Shown here: positions 30,174 to 38,720 of the stretch, piece after piece
Layout of the letters: each line of letters begins with the position of its first letter
How positions within the stretch are numbered: position 1 is the stretch's first letter
NCBI GenBank assembly: GCA_023460175.1
Contig: JAEWRC010000166.1
Location: 91,870-155,869, forward strand
Origin: Actinomycetes bacterium
GTDB taxonomy: Bacteria > Actinomycetota > Actinomycetes > Mycobacteriales > Mycobacteriaceae
Direction of reading: 5' to 3'
Length of the DNA stretch: 64,000 bases
Made by a program: the position numbers and the translations under genes
Notes under the pieces: generated by a model
Told to the model about the DNA's origin: nothing
Database searches by the model: none
Seen by the model: the letters and a program-made list of their open reading frames with translations, nothing else

Positions 30174-32156
30174 ATGATCACCAAGGTTCTGGTTGCCAAC
30201 CGCGGCGAGATCAGCCGCCGGGTGTTCGCGACCTGCCGACGCCTGGGCATCGCCACCGTCGCCGTCTACACCGATCCCGACGCCGACGCCCCGCACGTCG
30301 CCGACGCCGACACCCGCATCCGGGTGGACAGCTATCTCGATGCCGAGGCGCTGGTGGCCGCGGCCCGCGCGGCCGGGGCCGACGCCCTGCACCCCGGCTA
30401 CGGATTCCTCTCGGAGAACGCCGCATTCGCCGAGGCGGTGACGGCCGCCGGCCTGGTCTGGATCGGGCCCCCCGCCGCGGCGATCGCGGCGATGGGATCC
30501 AAGGTCGAGGCCAAGAAGACGATGGCCGCCGCCGGGGTCCCGATCCTCGACGAACTCGACCCGGACGGCCTGACCGCCGAGCAGTTGCCGGTCCTGGTGA
30601 AGGCCTCCGCCGGTGGCGGTGGGCGCGGCATGCGCGTGGTCAGCGACCTGGCCGCGCTGCCGGACGCAGTCGCCTCGGCGCGCCGCGAGGCCGAGTCCGC
30701 CTTCGGCGACCCCACCGTGTTCTGCGAGCGTTACCTGCCCACCGGCCACCACGTCGAGGTGCAGATCCTAGCCGACCACCACGGCACGGTCTGGGCGGTC
30801 GGCGAACGGGAATGCTCGATCCAGCGCCGGCACCAGAAGATCATCGAGGAGGCCCCGTCCCCGCTGGTGGAACGGGTCGACGGCATGCGCGGCCGGCTCT
30901 TCGACGCGGCCCGGCTGGCGGCCGAGGCCATCGGTTACACCGGCGCCGGGACGGTGGAGTTCCTCGCCTCCGGGCAGGGTGAGTCGGCGGGCGAGTTCTA
31001 CTTCCTGGAGATGAACACCCGGCTGCAGGTCGAGCACCCGGTCACCGAGGCGACCACGGGGCTGGACCTGGTCGAGTTGCAGCTGCGGGTGGCCGAGGGC
31101 GAGCGCCTGTCCCTCGAACCACCGGCGGCCCATGGGTATTCGATCGAGGCCCGGCTCTACGCCGAGGACCCGGCCAAGGACTGGCAACCCCAGGCCGGCA
31201 CCGTACGGCGCTTCGCCGTCCCCACCGCCCGCACCGAGTTCGAAAGTTCCGGCCGGCCCGGGATCCGGCTCGACTCCGGCATCGTGGACCAGACGGCGGT
31301 CTCCATCCACTACGACCCGATGCTGGCCAAGATCATCTCCTTCGCGCCGACCCGTCGCCGGGCCGCGGCCCTGCTGGCCGATGCGCTGACCCGCACCCGC
31401 CTGCACGGCCTGCGCACCAACCGTGACCTGTTGATCAATGTGCTCGGACACCCGGCGTTCCTGGCCGGCAACACCGATACCGTATTCTTCGATACCCACG
31501 GCCTGGCCGCGTTGGCCGCACCGCGGGTCGGCGCCGCGGACCGTCGTCTGTCGGCCGTGGCCGCGGCGGTGGCCGACGCCGAACACAACCGCGCCACCCT
31601 GCCGGTGGCACTCGGCACCCCAATCGGGTGGCGCAATGTGCCGTCGGCCAACCAGAGCAAGACCTACCGGGACGGCACCGACGACGAGCACCGCGTCGAG
31701 TACCGGTTCGGCCGGAGCGGCCTGGCCCTGCCCGACGACGACGTGCGCGTGGTGTCCTCGTCACCGACTCGCGTTGTCCTGTCCGATGCGTCCGGCGTCG
31801 AAACCGCCTACGCCGTAACTCGATACGACGACACCGTCTGCGTGGACTCGCCCCGCGGCGGGGTCGAGTTCACCGTGGTGCCCCGATTCGTCGAGCCCGG
31901 GACCGCCGTGGCCGAGGGCTCGCTGGTGGCGCCGATGCCCGGCGTGGTGACCCGCACCGGCGCCGCGGTCGGACAGCCCGTGACCGCGGGGCAGCCCCTG
32001 GTCTGGCTGGAGGCCATGAAGATGGAACACACCCTGACCGCCCCAGGGGACGGCATTCTCACCGAACTTCACGTCACTGCCGGTCAGCAGGTCGAGATGG
32101 GCGCCGTGCTGGCACTGGTCGCCGACCCCACCACAGAAGAGGAAAGCTCACGATGA
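30174..32156 (+). CDS. accA2: Biotin carboxylase/biotin carrier (alpha) subunit AccA2
   Basis: A 660-residue alpha subunit: ATP-grasp biotin carboxylase domain (about 1-450; KVLVANRGEISRR, HPGYGFLSENAAFA, KASAGGGGRGMRV, FLEMNTRLQVEHPVTE), a linker, and a C-terminal biotinyl domain with the acceptor Lys616 in EAMKMEH. It carboxylates its own biotin with bicarbonate and ATP and pairs with AccD2. The stop overlaps the fadE12 ATG (ATGA). Confidence 0.95.
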   Translation: MITKVLVANRGEISRRVFATCRRLGIATVAVYTDPDADAPHVADADTRIRVDSYLDAEALVAAARAAGADALHPGYGFLSENAAFAEAVTAAGLVWIGPPAAAIAAMGSKVEAKKTMAAAGVPILDELDPDGLTAEQLPVLVKASAGGGGRGMRVVSDLAALPDAVASARREAESAFGDPTVFCERYLPTGHHVEVQILADHHGTVWAVGERECSIQRRHQKIIEEAPSPLVERVDGMRGRLFDAARLAAEAIGYTGAGTVEFLASGQGESAGEFYFLEMNTRLQVEHPVTEATTGLDLVELQLRVAEGERLSLEPPAAHGYSIEARLYAEDPAKDWQPQAGTVRRFAVPTARTEFESSGRPGIRLDSGIVDQTAVSIHYDPMLAKIISFAPTRRRAAALLADALTRTRLHGLRTNRDLLINVLGHPAFLAGNTDTVFFDTHGLAALAAPRVGAADRRLSAVAAAVADAEHNRATLPVALGTPIGWRNVPSANQSKTYRDGTDDEHRVEYRFGRSGLALPDDDVRVVSSSPTRVVLSDASGVETAYAVTRYDDTVCVDSPRGGVEFTVVPRFVEPGTAVAEGSLVAPMPGVVTRTGAAVGQPVTAGQPLVWLEAMKMEHTLTAPGDGILTELHVTAGQQVEMGAVLALVADPTTEEESSR

Positions 32157-33319
32157 CGGACACCGGATTCATCGAAAGCCCCGAGCGGCAGGCGCTGCGG
32201 TCGGCCGTTGCCGCGATGGCGGCCAACTACGGGCCCGACTACTACCTGGAGAAGGCCCGCGCCGGCGAACACACCAGTGAACTATGGTCGGAGGCAGGCA
32301 AACTCGGCTTCATCGGGGTGAATCTGCCGGAGGAGTACGGCGGCGGCGGGGCCGGCATGTATGAGCTGTCGCTGGTGATGGAGGAGATGTCGGCGTCGGG
32401 TTGCGCGCTGCTGATGATGGTGGTGTCGCCGGCCATCAACGGCACCATCATCGCCAAGTTCGGCACCGACGAGCAGAAGCGGCGCTGGCTGCCCGGCATC
32501 GCCGACGGGACCACCACCATGGCCTTCGCGATCACCGAACCCGACGCCGGTTCCAACTCGCACCGCATCACCACCACCGCGCGCCGCGACGGCAGCGACT
32601 GGGTCCTGTCCGGGCAAAAGGTGTTCATTTCCGGTGTCGATCAGGCGCAGGCGTTGCTCGTGGTGGGTCGCACCGAGGAAGCCAAGACGGGCAACCTCAA
32701 GCCCGCGCTGTTCGTGGTGCCCACCGACACCCCCGGCCTGTCGTGGACCAAGATCGACATGGAGATCGTCAGCCCGGAGTTCCAGTTCCAGGTGTTCCTC
32801 GACGACGTGCGGCTACCGGCCGACGCGCTGGTGGGCTCCGAGGACGCCGCGATAGCGCAGTTGTTCGCCGGGTTGAACCCGGAGCGGATCATGGGCGCGG
32901 CCAGCGCGGTCGGCATGGGCCGCTTCGCGATCGGCAAGGCCACCGAGTACGTCAAGACCCGGCAGGTGTGGAAGACGCCGATCGGCGCGCACCAAGGCAT
33001 CTCGCACCCATTGGCCGCCAACCACATCGAAGTCGAACTGGCCAAGCTGATGATGCAGAAGGCGGCCGCGCTCTACGACAGCGGCGACGACTTCGGGGCC
33101 GCCGAAGCCGCCAACATGGCGAAGTACGCAGCCGGGGAGGCCTCGGTGCGCGCGGTAGATCAGGCGGTGCAGTCCCTGGGCGGCAACGGCCTGACCAAGG
33201 AGTACGGCATCGCCTCGGTGCTCACCGCCTCGCGGCTGGCCCGCATCGCCCCGGTGAGCCGGGAGATGATCCTCAACTTCGTCGCCCAGACCTCGCTGGG
33301 CCTGCCCCGCTCGTACTGA
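32153..33319 (+). CDS. fadE12: Acyl-CoA dehydrogenase FadE12
   Basis: A 388-residue acyl-CoA dehydrogenase. FAFAITEPDAGSNSHRI-type FAD/acyl contacts (AFAITEPDAGSN), VLSGQKVFISGV, and the C-terminal QSLGGNGLTKEYGIA are visible; the last replaces the usual QxxGGxG signature with only small changes. Start ATG overlaps accA2 by four bases, and its stop overlaps the echA7 ATG by one (TGATG). It is only distantly similar to FadE13 in the same operon, so the two probably act on different intermediates. Confidence 0.92.
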   Translation: MTDTGFIESPERQALRSAVAAMAANYGPDYYLEKARAGEHTSELWSEAGKLGFIGVNLPEEYGGGGAGMYELSLVMEEMSASGCALLMMVVSPAINGTIIAKFGTDEQKRRWLPGIADGTTTMAFAITEPDAGSNSHRITTTARRDGSDWVLSGQKVFISGVDQAQALLVVGRTEEAKTGNLKPALFVVPTDTPGLSWTKIDMEIVSPEFQFQVFLDDVRLPADALVGSEDAAIAQLFAGLNPERIMGAASAVGMGRFAIGKATEYVKTRQVWKTPIGAHQGISHPLAANHIEVELAKLMMQKAAALYDSGDDFGAAEAANMAKYAAGEASVRAVDQAVQSLGGNGLTKEYGIASVLTASRLARIAPVSREMILNFVAQTSLGLPRSY

Positions 33320-34125
33320 TGGACGCACCCCAGGAACCGCGGGTCGACTACCGCGTCGAGGGTCGGGCCGCCCGGCTGACGCTGAACTCGCCGCACAACC
33401 GCAACGCGCTGTCGACCGCCCTGGTCTCCGGACTGCACGCGGGGCTGCGTGCCGCGGTCGCCGATCCCGAGGTCCGGATGGTGCTGCTCGGGCACATCGG
33501 CGGCACGTTCTGCGCGGGCGCCGATCTCAGCCAGGCCTCGGGTGGCTCCACCGATCCCGAAACGCTGGCCGCCGAGCGCGGCCGCGAGATGACGGCGCTG
33601 CTGCGGGCGCTGGTCGAATGTCCGCTGCCGGTGATCGGGGTGATCGACGGGCATGTTCGCGCCGGCGGCATGGGCCTGGTGGGGGCCTGCGACATCGTGG
33701 TCGCCGGACCCCAGAGCAGCTTCGCGCTGACCGAGGCCCGCATCGGTGTCGCGCCGTCGATCATCTCGCTGACCTTGCTGCCGAAGCTGGCCCCGCGTGC
33801 TGCAGGTCGCTATTACCTGACCGGAGAGACCTTCACCGCTGACGTGGCCGCGCAGATCGGGCTGGTGAGCATCGCCGCCGACGACGTCGAGGCCGAGGTC
33901 GCAAGGTTGGTCGATGCGCTCGCGAAGGGATCGCCGCAGGGCCTGGCGGCATCGAAACGCCTGACCACCGCCGCAATCCTGGCGGGATTCGACCGGGACG
34001 CCGAGCAGTGGACCCGGGAGTCGGCGCGGTTGTTCGTCTCGGCGGAGGCCCGGGAGGGGATGCTCGCGTTTCTACAAAAGCGGCCACCGAATTGGGCCGA
34101 AACGGTCACGGAAGCTAACGATTAG
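33319..34125 (+). CDS. echA7: Enoyl-CoA hydratase EchA7 (3-methylglutaconyl/isohexenylglutaconyl-CoA hydratase-like)
   Basis: A 268-residue crotonase. The oxyanion-hole segments are GTFCAGADLS and AGGMGLVGACD. Of the two catalytic glutamates in ordinary enoyl-CoA hydratase, the first position (GGGCE) is glycine here, while the second is kept in LTEARIGVAPSIIS. This pattern is the one I recall in LiuC/AtuE-type methylglutaconyl- and isohexenylglutaconyl-CoA hydratases. It ends the operon, and its ATG overlaps the fadE12 stop. Confidence 0.88.
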   Translation: MDAPQEPRVDYRVEGRAARLTLNSPHNRNALSTALVSGLHAGLRAAVADPEVRMVLLGHIGGTFCAGADLSQASGGSTDPETLAAERGREMTALLRALVECPLPVIGVIDGHVRAGGMGLVGACDIVVAGPQSSFALTEARIGVAPSIISLTLLPKLAPRAAGRYYLTGETFTADVAAQIGLVSIAADDVEAEVARLVDALAKGSPQGLAASKRLTTAAILAGFDRDAEQWTRESARLFVSAEAREGMLAFLQKRPPNWAETVTEAND

Positions 34126-34172
34126 CAGACCTCGCTTTGCGGTTGACAACACGCGTCGTAGGCTCGTCAGCG

Positions 34173-34763
34173 ATGAGCGATTCAGCGCAGCGCGACTCAT
34201 CACTACGAGCCGCGGACACCGACCGGATACAGGCCGCCCAACTGCTGACCGATGCGGCGGCACAAGGGCTGCTGGACCTGTCGGAATACGAGAGCCGCCT
34301 GAACAAGGCCTACGCCGCCGAAACCTACGGTGAGCTGGACCGACTCTCCGCCGATCTGCCCGTCATCGCCAACACTCGCCGCGGTGCCTGCAAGCCCGCC
34401 CCCTCGACCGTCCTGCTGGCGATCCTGAGCGGATTCCAGCGCCGCGGTCGCTGGAACGTCCCGCAGAAGCTGACGACGTTCACGTTCTGGGGCGGCGGTG
34501 TCATCGACCTGCGCTACGCCGACTTCACCTCGCCCGAGGTGAACATCCGCGCCTATTCGATCATGGGCGGGCAGACCATCTTGTTGCCGCCGGAGGTCAA
34601 CGTCACGGTCGACGGGTCGGGCGTCATGGGCGGGTTCGACCACGTCGAGGAGCACGGTTCCCCGGGCGCACCGAAGATCCGGATCCACGGCTTCGCGCTC
34701 TGGGGCAACGTCGGCATCAAGCGCAAGAACCGCCGGCCGCACAGCCAGGACGACGTCAGCTAA
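34173..34763 (+). CDS. DUF1707 protein with LiaF-like C-terminal domain
   Basis: A 196-residue protein. The N-terminal DUF1707 (SHOCT-like) helix region is SSLRAADTDRIQAAQLLTDAAAQGLLDLSEYESRLNKAYAA in outline (about residues 8-55), and the C-terminal half has a beta-solenoid of the cell-wall-active antibiotic response type (TFTFWGGGVIDLR, IRAYSIMGGQTILLPP, IRIHGFALWGNVGIK). No membrane helix is clear. ATG 34173 gives the conserved N-terminus; a TTG/GTG upstream is possible. It corresponds to Rv0966c. The stop overlaps the convergent exported-protein gene by four bases. Function unknown, perhaps envelope-stress sensing. Confidence 0.8.
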   Translation: MSDSAQRDSSLRAADTDRIQAAQLLTDAAAQGLLDLSEYESRLNKAYAAETYGELDRLSADLPVIANTRRGACKPAPSTVLLAILSGFQRRGRWNVPQKLTTFTFWGGGVIDLRYADFTSPEVNIRAYSIMGGQTILLPPEVNVTVDGSGVMGGFDHVEEHGSPGAPKIRIHGFALWGNVGIKRKNRRPHSQDDVS

Positions 34764-35947
34764 CCTTCGCCGCCGGCCTCGTTGTTGTCGTTGCCGTCGT
34801 TGTCGTCGTCGTTGCCGTTGTTGCCGGCATCGTTGCTGGAATCGTCCCCGCCGTCGTCGCCCTGATCCTCATCGCCGAACCCGGTGGCGCGCTCCACGAC
34901 GTCCTTGACCTTGTCCCGCACGTCGTTGACGCGTTCCTCGAGGGCTTCGCGGCGTTCCTTGGCGGCCTCGCGGCGCTCCTGGAGTACCTCGCGACGCAAC
35001 TCGGCCTTGGTCTTGCCCACGTCTTCGGATTCCTCGGGCTGCTCGATCTCGGACTGCTCGGCCTCGGGCTGCGGAATCGCGGAAGGCTGGAAGTCCTTGG
35101 TGGCACCGGCCTGCCCGGTGGGCTCCTTGACATCTCCAGCTTCGGGCAAGAACGACGAGATCTTCACCTCCGCAGGAGGATTGGGACTCGATGAATCGGG
35201 ATCGACGGTTTCGATCTTCTCCGCGGGTTCGGGATCGGGGTCCGCCTCGAACCGGATGCTCTCCGGTCCTTCCGGCTTGGGCAGTTCCGGCTCTTCGATC
35301 ATGGCCTGCCGCTGGATCGCGGGCTCGTTGAGCACGACGGCCTCGGGCTCATCCAGATCGAACGCCTGCTTGATCTCGTTGACGATCACCCGGATGACAC
35401 CCAGGGGCCCGCCTTCAAGCAGGAACCCTTTGACCAGTTTCGCCGCGAAGGTGAGTTCGATGTTCTCGTCGTCCAGGTCCCCGGTGCCGCCGGTGAGCCG
35501 GTTGACCACCTCGATGAAGGTTTCCCGCAGGTCTTCCAAGGGGTTCTCGAGGAACTCCGCGAGTTCATCGAACCCGGCTTGCCGGGCCAGGTGGCCGGCG
35601 GCCGCGCGGGGTCCCCGCTCGAAGAAGTGGTCGTCGACCTCCACCTCGGCAAGTACGCCCTGATCCAGCAGGTAGTACAGGGCGCCCAGGGGCCCCAGCA
35701 CCACGGTTTCGTTGTCCAGTTGCTTCCCATAGCCGTTGAAGAAAGCCTGCAGCAGTCCGGGGAACGTCACGGCCATCAGCCGATAATCGGCACCGCTCAG
35801 CTGCCGCAACGTAGGATCCAGCGGTGCGGAAGTGGTTGTGATATAAGTCTTTTCAGTTTCTTTCGGCAATATCGCCGGGGTTGCGGCAACGATGGCCGTG
35901 GCTGCCGCGAGTGCGACGCCCGTGGTCAGGATCGGCTTGGCCCCCAT
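34760..35947 (-). CDS. Exported protein A with charged C-terminal helix and acidic tail
   Basis: A 395-residue protein with a signal-like hydrophobic N-terminus (MGAKPILTTGVALAAATAIVAATPAI). The globular part contains FPGLLQAFFNGYG and FAAKLVKGFLLEGGPLGVI. A Pro/Glu-rich linker (about 230-310) leads to a heptad-like helix rich in Arg and Glu (RREVLQERREAAKERREALE), then an Asp/Asn/Gly tail. ATG 35947 was chosen so that the signal segment is N-terminal. A paralogue of the same plan lies at 37189-38598. I do not recognise the family; it is probably cell-wall associated. Confidence 0.7.
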   Translation of the reverse strand: MGAKPILTTGVALAAATAIVAATPAILPKETEKTYITTTSAPLDPTLRQLSGADYRLMAVTFPGLLQAFFNGYGKQLDNETVVLGPLGALYYLLDQGVLAEVEVDDHFFERGPRAAAGHLARQAGFDELAEFLENPLEDLRETFIEVVNRLTGGTGDLDDENIELTFAAKLVKGFLLEGGPLGVIRVIVNEIKQAFDLDEPEAVVLNEPAIQRQAMIEEPELPKPEGPESIRFEADPDPEPAEKIETVDPDSSSPNPPAEVKISSFLPEAGDVKEPTGQAGATKDFQPSAIPQPEAEQSEIEQPEESEDVGKTKAELRREVLQERREAAKERREALEERVNDVRDKVKDVVERATGFGDEDQGDDGGDDSSNDAGNNGNDDDNDGNDNNEAGGEG

Positions 35948-36262
35948 GGAAGAATCCCCCAATTCTTTTGTGAACTTTTGATGCCGCTCACGGGGCGCGC
36001 CCAACGCCCCCGCCCCAAAAACTCAAAACCCCCTGAGAGGATGCTAAGTGACGGTTTGCCCGTCGGCAACAGAAGCTCGCAATCTGGCCAGTATTCATAC
36101 CCTATTTGTACCGACCATCGTGTTGTTCCGAGACCGGAGGGGTAGGCCCACTTCTGTCACACAAAGTTTGCTAGACCCGGCGAGGTACGCGAGGTTGAAA
36201 GGCCCAGCAGGCCTCGCGGGCTTAGGCTGACAGGAACCCGCAACGCCGAGATCGGAGCGCCG
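35948..36262. other. Divergent intergenic region between exported protein A and the dehydrogenase
   Basis: This 315-base gap holds the CCGTCACTTA-N7-CTCAGG element, a C-rich tract (35990-36030), and near the dehydrogenase a TAGGCT hexamer (36223-36228) and GGAG ribosome binding site. No ORF is convincing. Confidence 0.45.
36032..36054 (-). promoter_or_regulatory. Element shared by the two exported-protein promoters (copy A)
   Basis: On the gene's strand CCGTCACTTA-N7-CTCAGG lies 85-107 bases upstream of the start of exported protein A. The same two blocks with the same seven-base spacing occur 79-101 bases before exported protein B. Confidence 0.5.
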
Positions 36263-37120
36263 ATGCCCACCCAGATCCGCACCGTCACCCTGCTCGGAGC
36301 CGGAGTGTTGGGCTCGCAGATCGCCTATCAGAGCGCGTTCAAGGGTTTCCCGGTCACGGTCTATGACATCGATGACGATGCGCTCGCGACCGCCCGCAAG
36401 CGGTTCGACAAGCTCGTCGCGACGTATCGCGCCGAGGTGCCCGGCGGTGCCGACGGCGCGGCCGAGGCCGCACTGGGCCACCTGACCCTCACCACCGACC
36501 TGGGCCAAGCCACTGCCGACGCCGACCTGATCATCGAAGCCGTCCCGGAGATCCTCGAGCTCAAACGGCAGATCTACCAGAAGCTCGCTTCGCTGGCGCC
36601 GTCGAAGACCATCTTCACGACCAACTCGTCGACGATGCTGCCCAGTGACCTCGCGGATGCCACCGGCCGTCCCGACCGCTTCCTGGCCATGCACTTCGCC
36701 AACAAGATCTGGTTCGCCAACATCGCCGAGGTGATGGGCACGTCCGAGACCGACCCGAAGGTGTTCCAGCAGGTGGTCGCCTTCGCCGAGGCCATCGGCA
36801 TGGTGCCCATCGAAATCCACAAGGAGAAGGCGGGTTACGTCCTCAATACGCTGCTGGTCCCGTTCCTGCGGGCGGCCCTGGAATTGGTGGCCGGTGGCTA
36901 CGCCGAACCCGGCGACGTCGACAACACCTGGCGCATCGGCACCGGGGCCCCCGCCGGACCGTTCCAGATCTACGACATCATCGGGCTGCGGACGCCGTAC
37001 AACATCATGGTCCACGGCGACGACGACGCGCAGCAGTTGGCGACCTGGCTGAAGCAGAACTACATCGACAAGGGCAAGCTCGGCCTGGAAGCCGGGCAGG
37101 GGTTCTACAAATACACGTAG
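36263..37120 (+). CDS. 3-hydroxyacyl-CoA (3-hydroxybutyryl-CoA) dehydrogenase
   Basis: A 285-residue NAD-dependent dehydrogenase oxidising 3-hydroxyacyl-CoA to 3-oxoacyl-CoA. The Rossmann loop is LLGAGVLGSQIA (residues about 10-21), followed by VTVYDID, IIEAVPE, FTTNSSTMLPSDLA, and the catalytic His in MHFANKIWFANIAEV. The C-terminal dimer domain has GYVLNTLLVPFLRAALELV. A decayed partial copy lies at 38791-39005. It sits alone between two related exported-protein genes. Confidence 0.9.
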   Translation: MPTQIRTVTLLGAGVLGSQIAYQSAFKGFPVTVYDIDDDALATARKRFDKLVATYRAEVPGGADGAAEAALGHLTLTTDLGQATADADLIIEAVPEILELKRQIYQKLASLAPSKTIFTTNSSTMLPSDLADATGRPDRFLAMHFANKIWFANIAEVMGTSETDPKVFQQVVAFAEAIGMVPIEIHKEKAGYVLNTLLVPFLRAALELVAGGYAEPGDVDNTWRIGTGAPAGPFQIYDIIGLRTPYNIMVHGDDDAQQLATWLKQNYIDKGKLGLEAGQGFYKYT

Positions 37121-37133
37121 CTTTGTGCCCCGC

Positions 37134-37181
37134 GCCGAAATTGCCGCTACGGCGAGACCGTAGCCCTCACCGCAATTTGGC
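37134..37181. terminator. Long two-part hairpin between convergent genes
   Basis: An outer stem GCCGAAATTGC / GCAATTTGGC encloses an inner stem CTACGG-CGAGA-CCGTAG, between the stop of the dehydrogenase and the stop of exported protein B. It probably terminates both transcripts. A degraded version follows the pseudogene copy near 38985-39005. Confidence 0.65.
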
Positions 37182-37188
37182 CCCCGAC

Positions 37189-38598
37189 TTACTCACTCTT
37201 GTCGGACTTGTTGCCCTTGTTGTCATTGTCGGACTTGTCCGCCTTGTCGGCCCCGGAAGCCTTGTCCTTGGCGGACTTGTCCGCTTTGTCGGTGCTGTCC
37301 TTGTCGGCTTTGGCGGTGCCGCCCGTGAGGCTGTCCCTGACGTTGTCCAACCGGTCCCGGATGGCTTCGCGACGCTCCTGTGCCCGCTCCTTGGCGACCA
37401 CGCGACGCTCTGCCGCCTTCGTCTTGGCCGTGGACACCGCGTCCGAGAACTCCGCACCGGCGTCAGCAAGACGCTCGCGCAAATTCGACGGCTTCGGCGA
37501 TTCCTCAGCCGGCGACTGCGCGGCGGTCTCGGGCGATTCCGCGATCTCCTGAATGTCCTCGACCTGCGCAGCGGGCACTTCAGCGTCTGCCACCGGATCA
37601 GCGACGGCCGCCTTTGTCTGCGACTTGGCGACCTGGCTCGCGGAGTCATTGCTACCGAGATCGAAGTCCGCCGCCAGGTCTGCATACTTGGCGAAGGGGC
37701 TGGCCTTGGGTTCCTCGGTCTGCGCTTCGGCGACCTCGTCACTGACCTGGATGGCTCGTACCGCCGCCGTCTCCGTCTCGGTCTCCGGGTCCGGAGTCAG
37801 AGTCGGAATCGCCCCTTCGATGATCGCGGCGATCGCGCCCAGGTAACCAGCCGCGACAAAGCCCCTGATCGCCTCCGAAGGCACATCGTTCAGGAGGTCA
37901 TCGAACTCGTCCACGAACTCAGCGAGAGTGCCGGCGAGGAGGCCGTCATCGAGGTACGCCTTGAGGTACTTGCCCTCAAACGGGCTGAAATCCTCGACGA
38001 TGGGCACGACGTGGTAATCCACGGGGCGGAACAAACCACCGTGGAGGTAATCGCTGTCGAGATGTTCGATCTCGCTGAAGTACGGGCTGTCGTTCAGGAA
38101 TGGGACGTCGGGCACCAAAGCGTCGGTGATCAGGTTGATGACACCCTTGATACCGGCGTTGGGCGTGTCGCCGTGATAGACGACAAAGTTTCCGTCCGCG
38201 TCGAGCTGGTAGCGGTCGGCGTCGGCGATGGCTACGGTGCCAAGCTCACCGTCCTCACCGATGAGGTAGTAGTAGCCCTCGACCAACTTGGCGTTTTCCT
38301 CGAGATACGCCGCGTTCAAGAGCGTGTAGCCGTACCGGGCGTACTGGTAATCCACCCAGGCCTGATAGTTCGCGCCGTACCCGTTGAAGTACACGTCGGG
38401 GATGCCCGCCAGGACATCGGTCAGGCTCGCGAGAAGCTGCACCTCGGCGACGGTCAACGACCTGGGGCTCGCCAACTCGGCCGATGCGTTCACGACGACC
38501 TGGGTGCCCTTTGTGGGAATGACCGCAGGAGCGGCCGCGACGACGGCGGCCGCAGCGGCGAGCGCGACTCCGCTGGTCAGGACTGGCTTGAACGCCAT
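37189..38598 (-). CDS. Exported protein B, paralogue of protein A
   Basis: A 469-residue protein with signal-like start MAFKPVLTSGVALAAAAAVVAAAPAV. The globular part is longer than in protein A and rich in Tyr and Asp (for example VYFNGYGANYQAWVDYQY), sharing FNGYG with it. A low-complexity linker leads to a charged helix (RRVVAKERAQERREAIRDRLDNV) and a Lys/Asp/Ser tail (positions about 425-469). The shared order of signal, NGYG domain, ERRE helix and low-complexity tail, plus a common promoter element, supports paralogy despite low identity. Function unknown. Confidence 0.7.
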   Translation of the reverse strand: MAFKPVLTSGVALAAAAAVVAAAPAVIPTKGTQVVVNASAELASPRSLTVAEVQLLASLTDVLAGIPDVYFNGYGANYQAWVDYQYARYGYTLLNAAYLEENAKLVEGYYYLIGEDGELGTVAIADADRYQLDADGNFVVYHGDTPNAGIKGVINLITDALVPDVPFLNDSPYFSEIEHLDSDYLHGGLFRPVDYHVVPIVEDFSPFEGKYLKAYLDDGLLAGTLAEFVDEFDDLLNDVPSEAIRGFVAAGYLGAIAAIIEGAIPTLTPDPETETETAAVRAIQVSDEVAEAQTEEPKASPFAKYADLAADFDLGSNDSASQVAKSQTKAAVADPVADAEVPAAQVEDIQEIAESPETAAQSPAEESPKPSNLRERLADAGAEFSDAVSTAKTKAAERRVVAKERAQERREAIRDRLDNVRDSLTGGTAKADKDSTDKADKSAKDKASGADKADKSDNDNKGNKSDKSE

Positions 38599-38676
38599 GG
38601 TGGCAGTCTCTCGTTCTGGGGAAGTTTCAACGATGCGTAGCGTGCACGAAGCACTCTACTAGGACGCTTGGAAGTT

Positions 38677-38699
38677 CCTGAGTGAACATTAAGTGACGG
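38677..38699 (-). promoter_or_regulatory. Element shared by the two exported-protein promoters (copy B)
   Basis: CCGTCACTTA-N7-CTCAGG on the gene's strand, with the same spacing and nearly the same distance from the start codon (79-101 bases) as copy A at 36032-36054. Confidence 0.5.
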
Positions 38700-38720
38700 C
38701 CCGCTGGGGCGGTAACCGAG

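Noticed and set aside
28434..30752. Long minus-strand open frame (about 770 codons) opposite accD2
   Set aside because: Composition is Arg/Gly/His-rich without any family motif, and it is antisense to well-supported carboxylase genes. High GC keeps such frames open.
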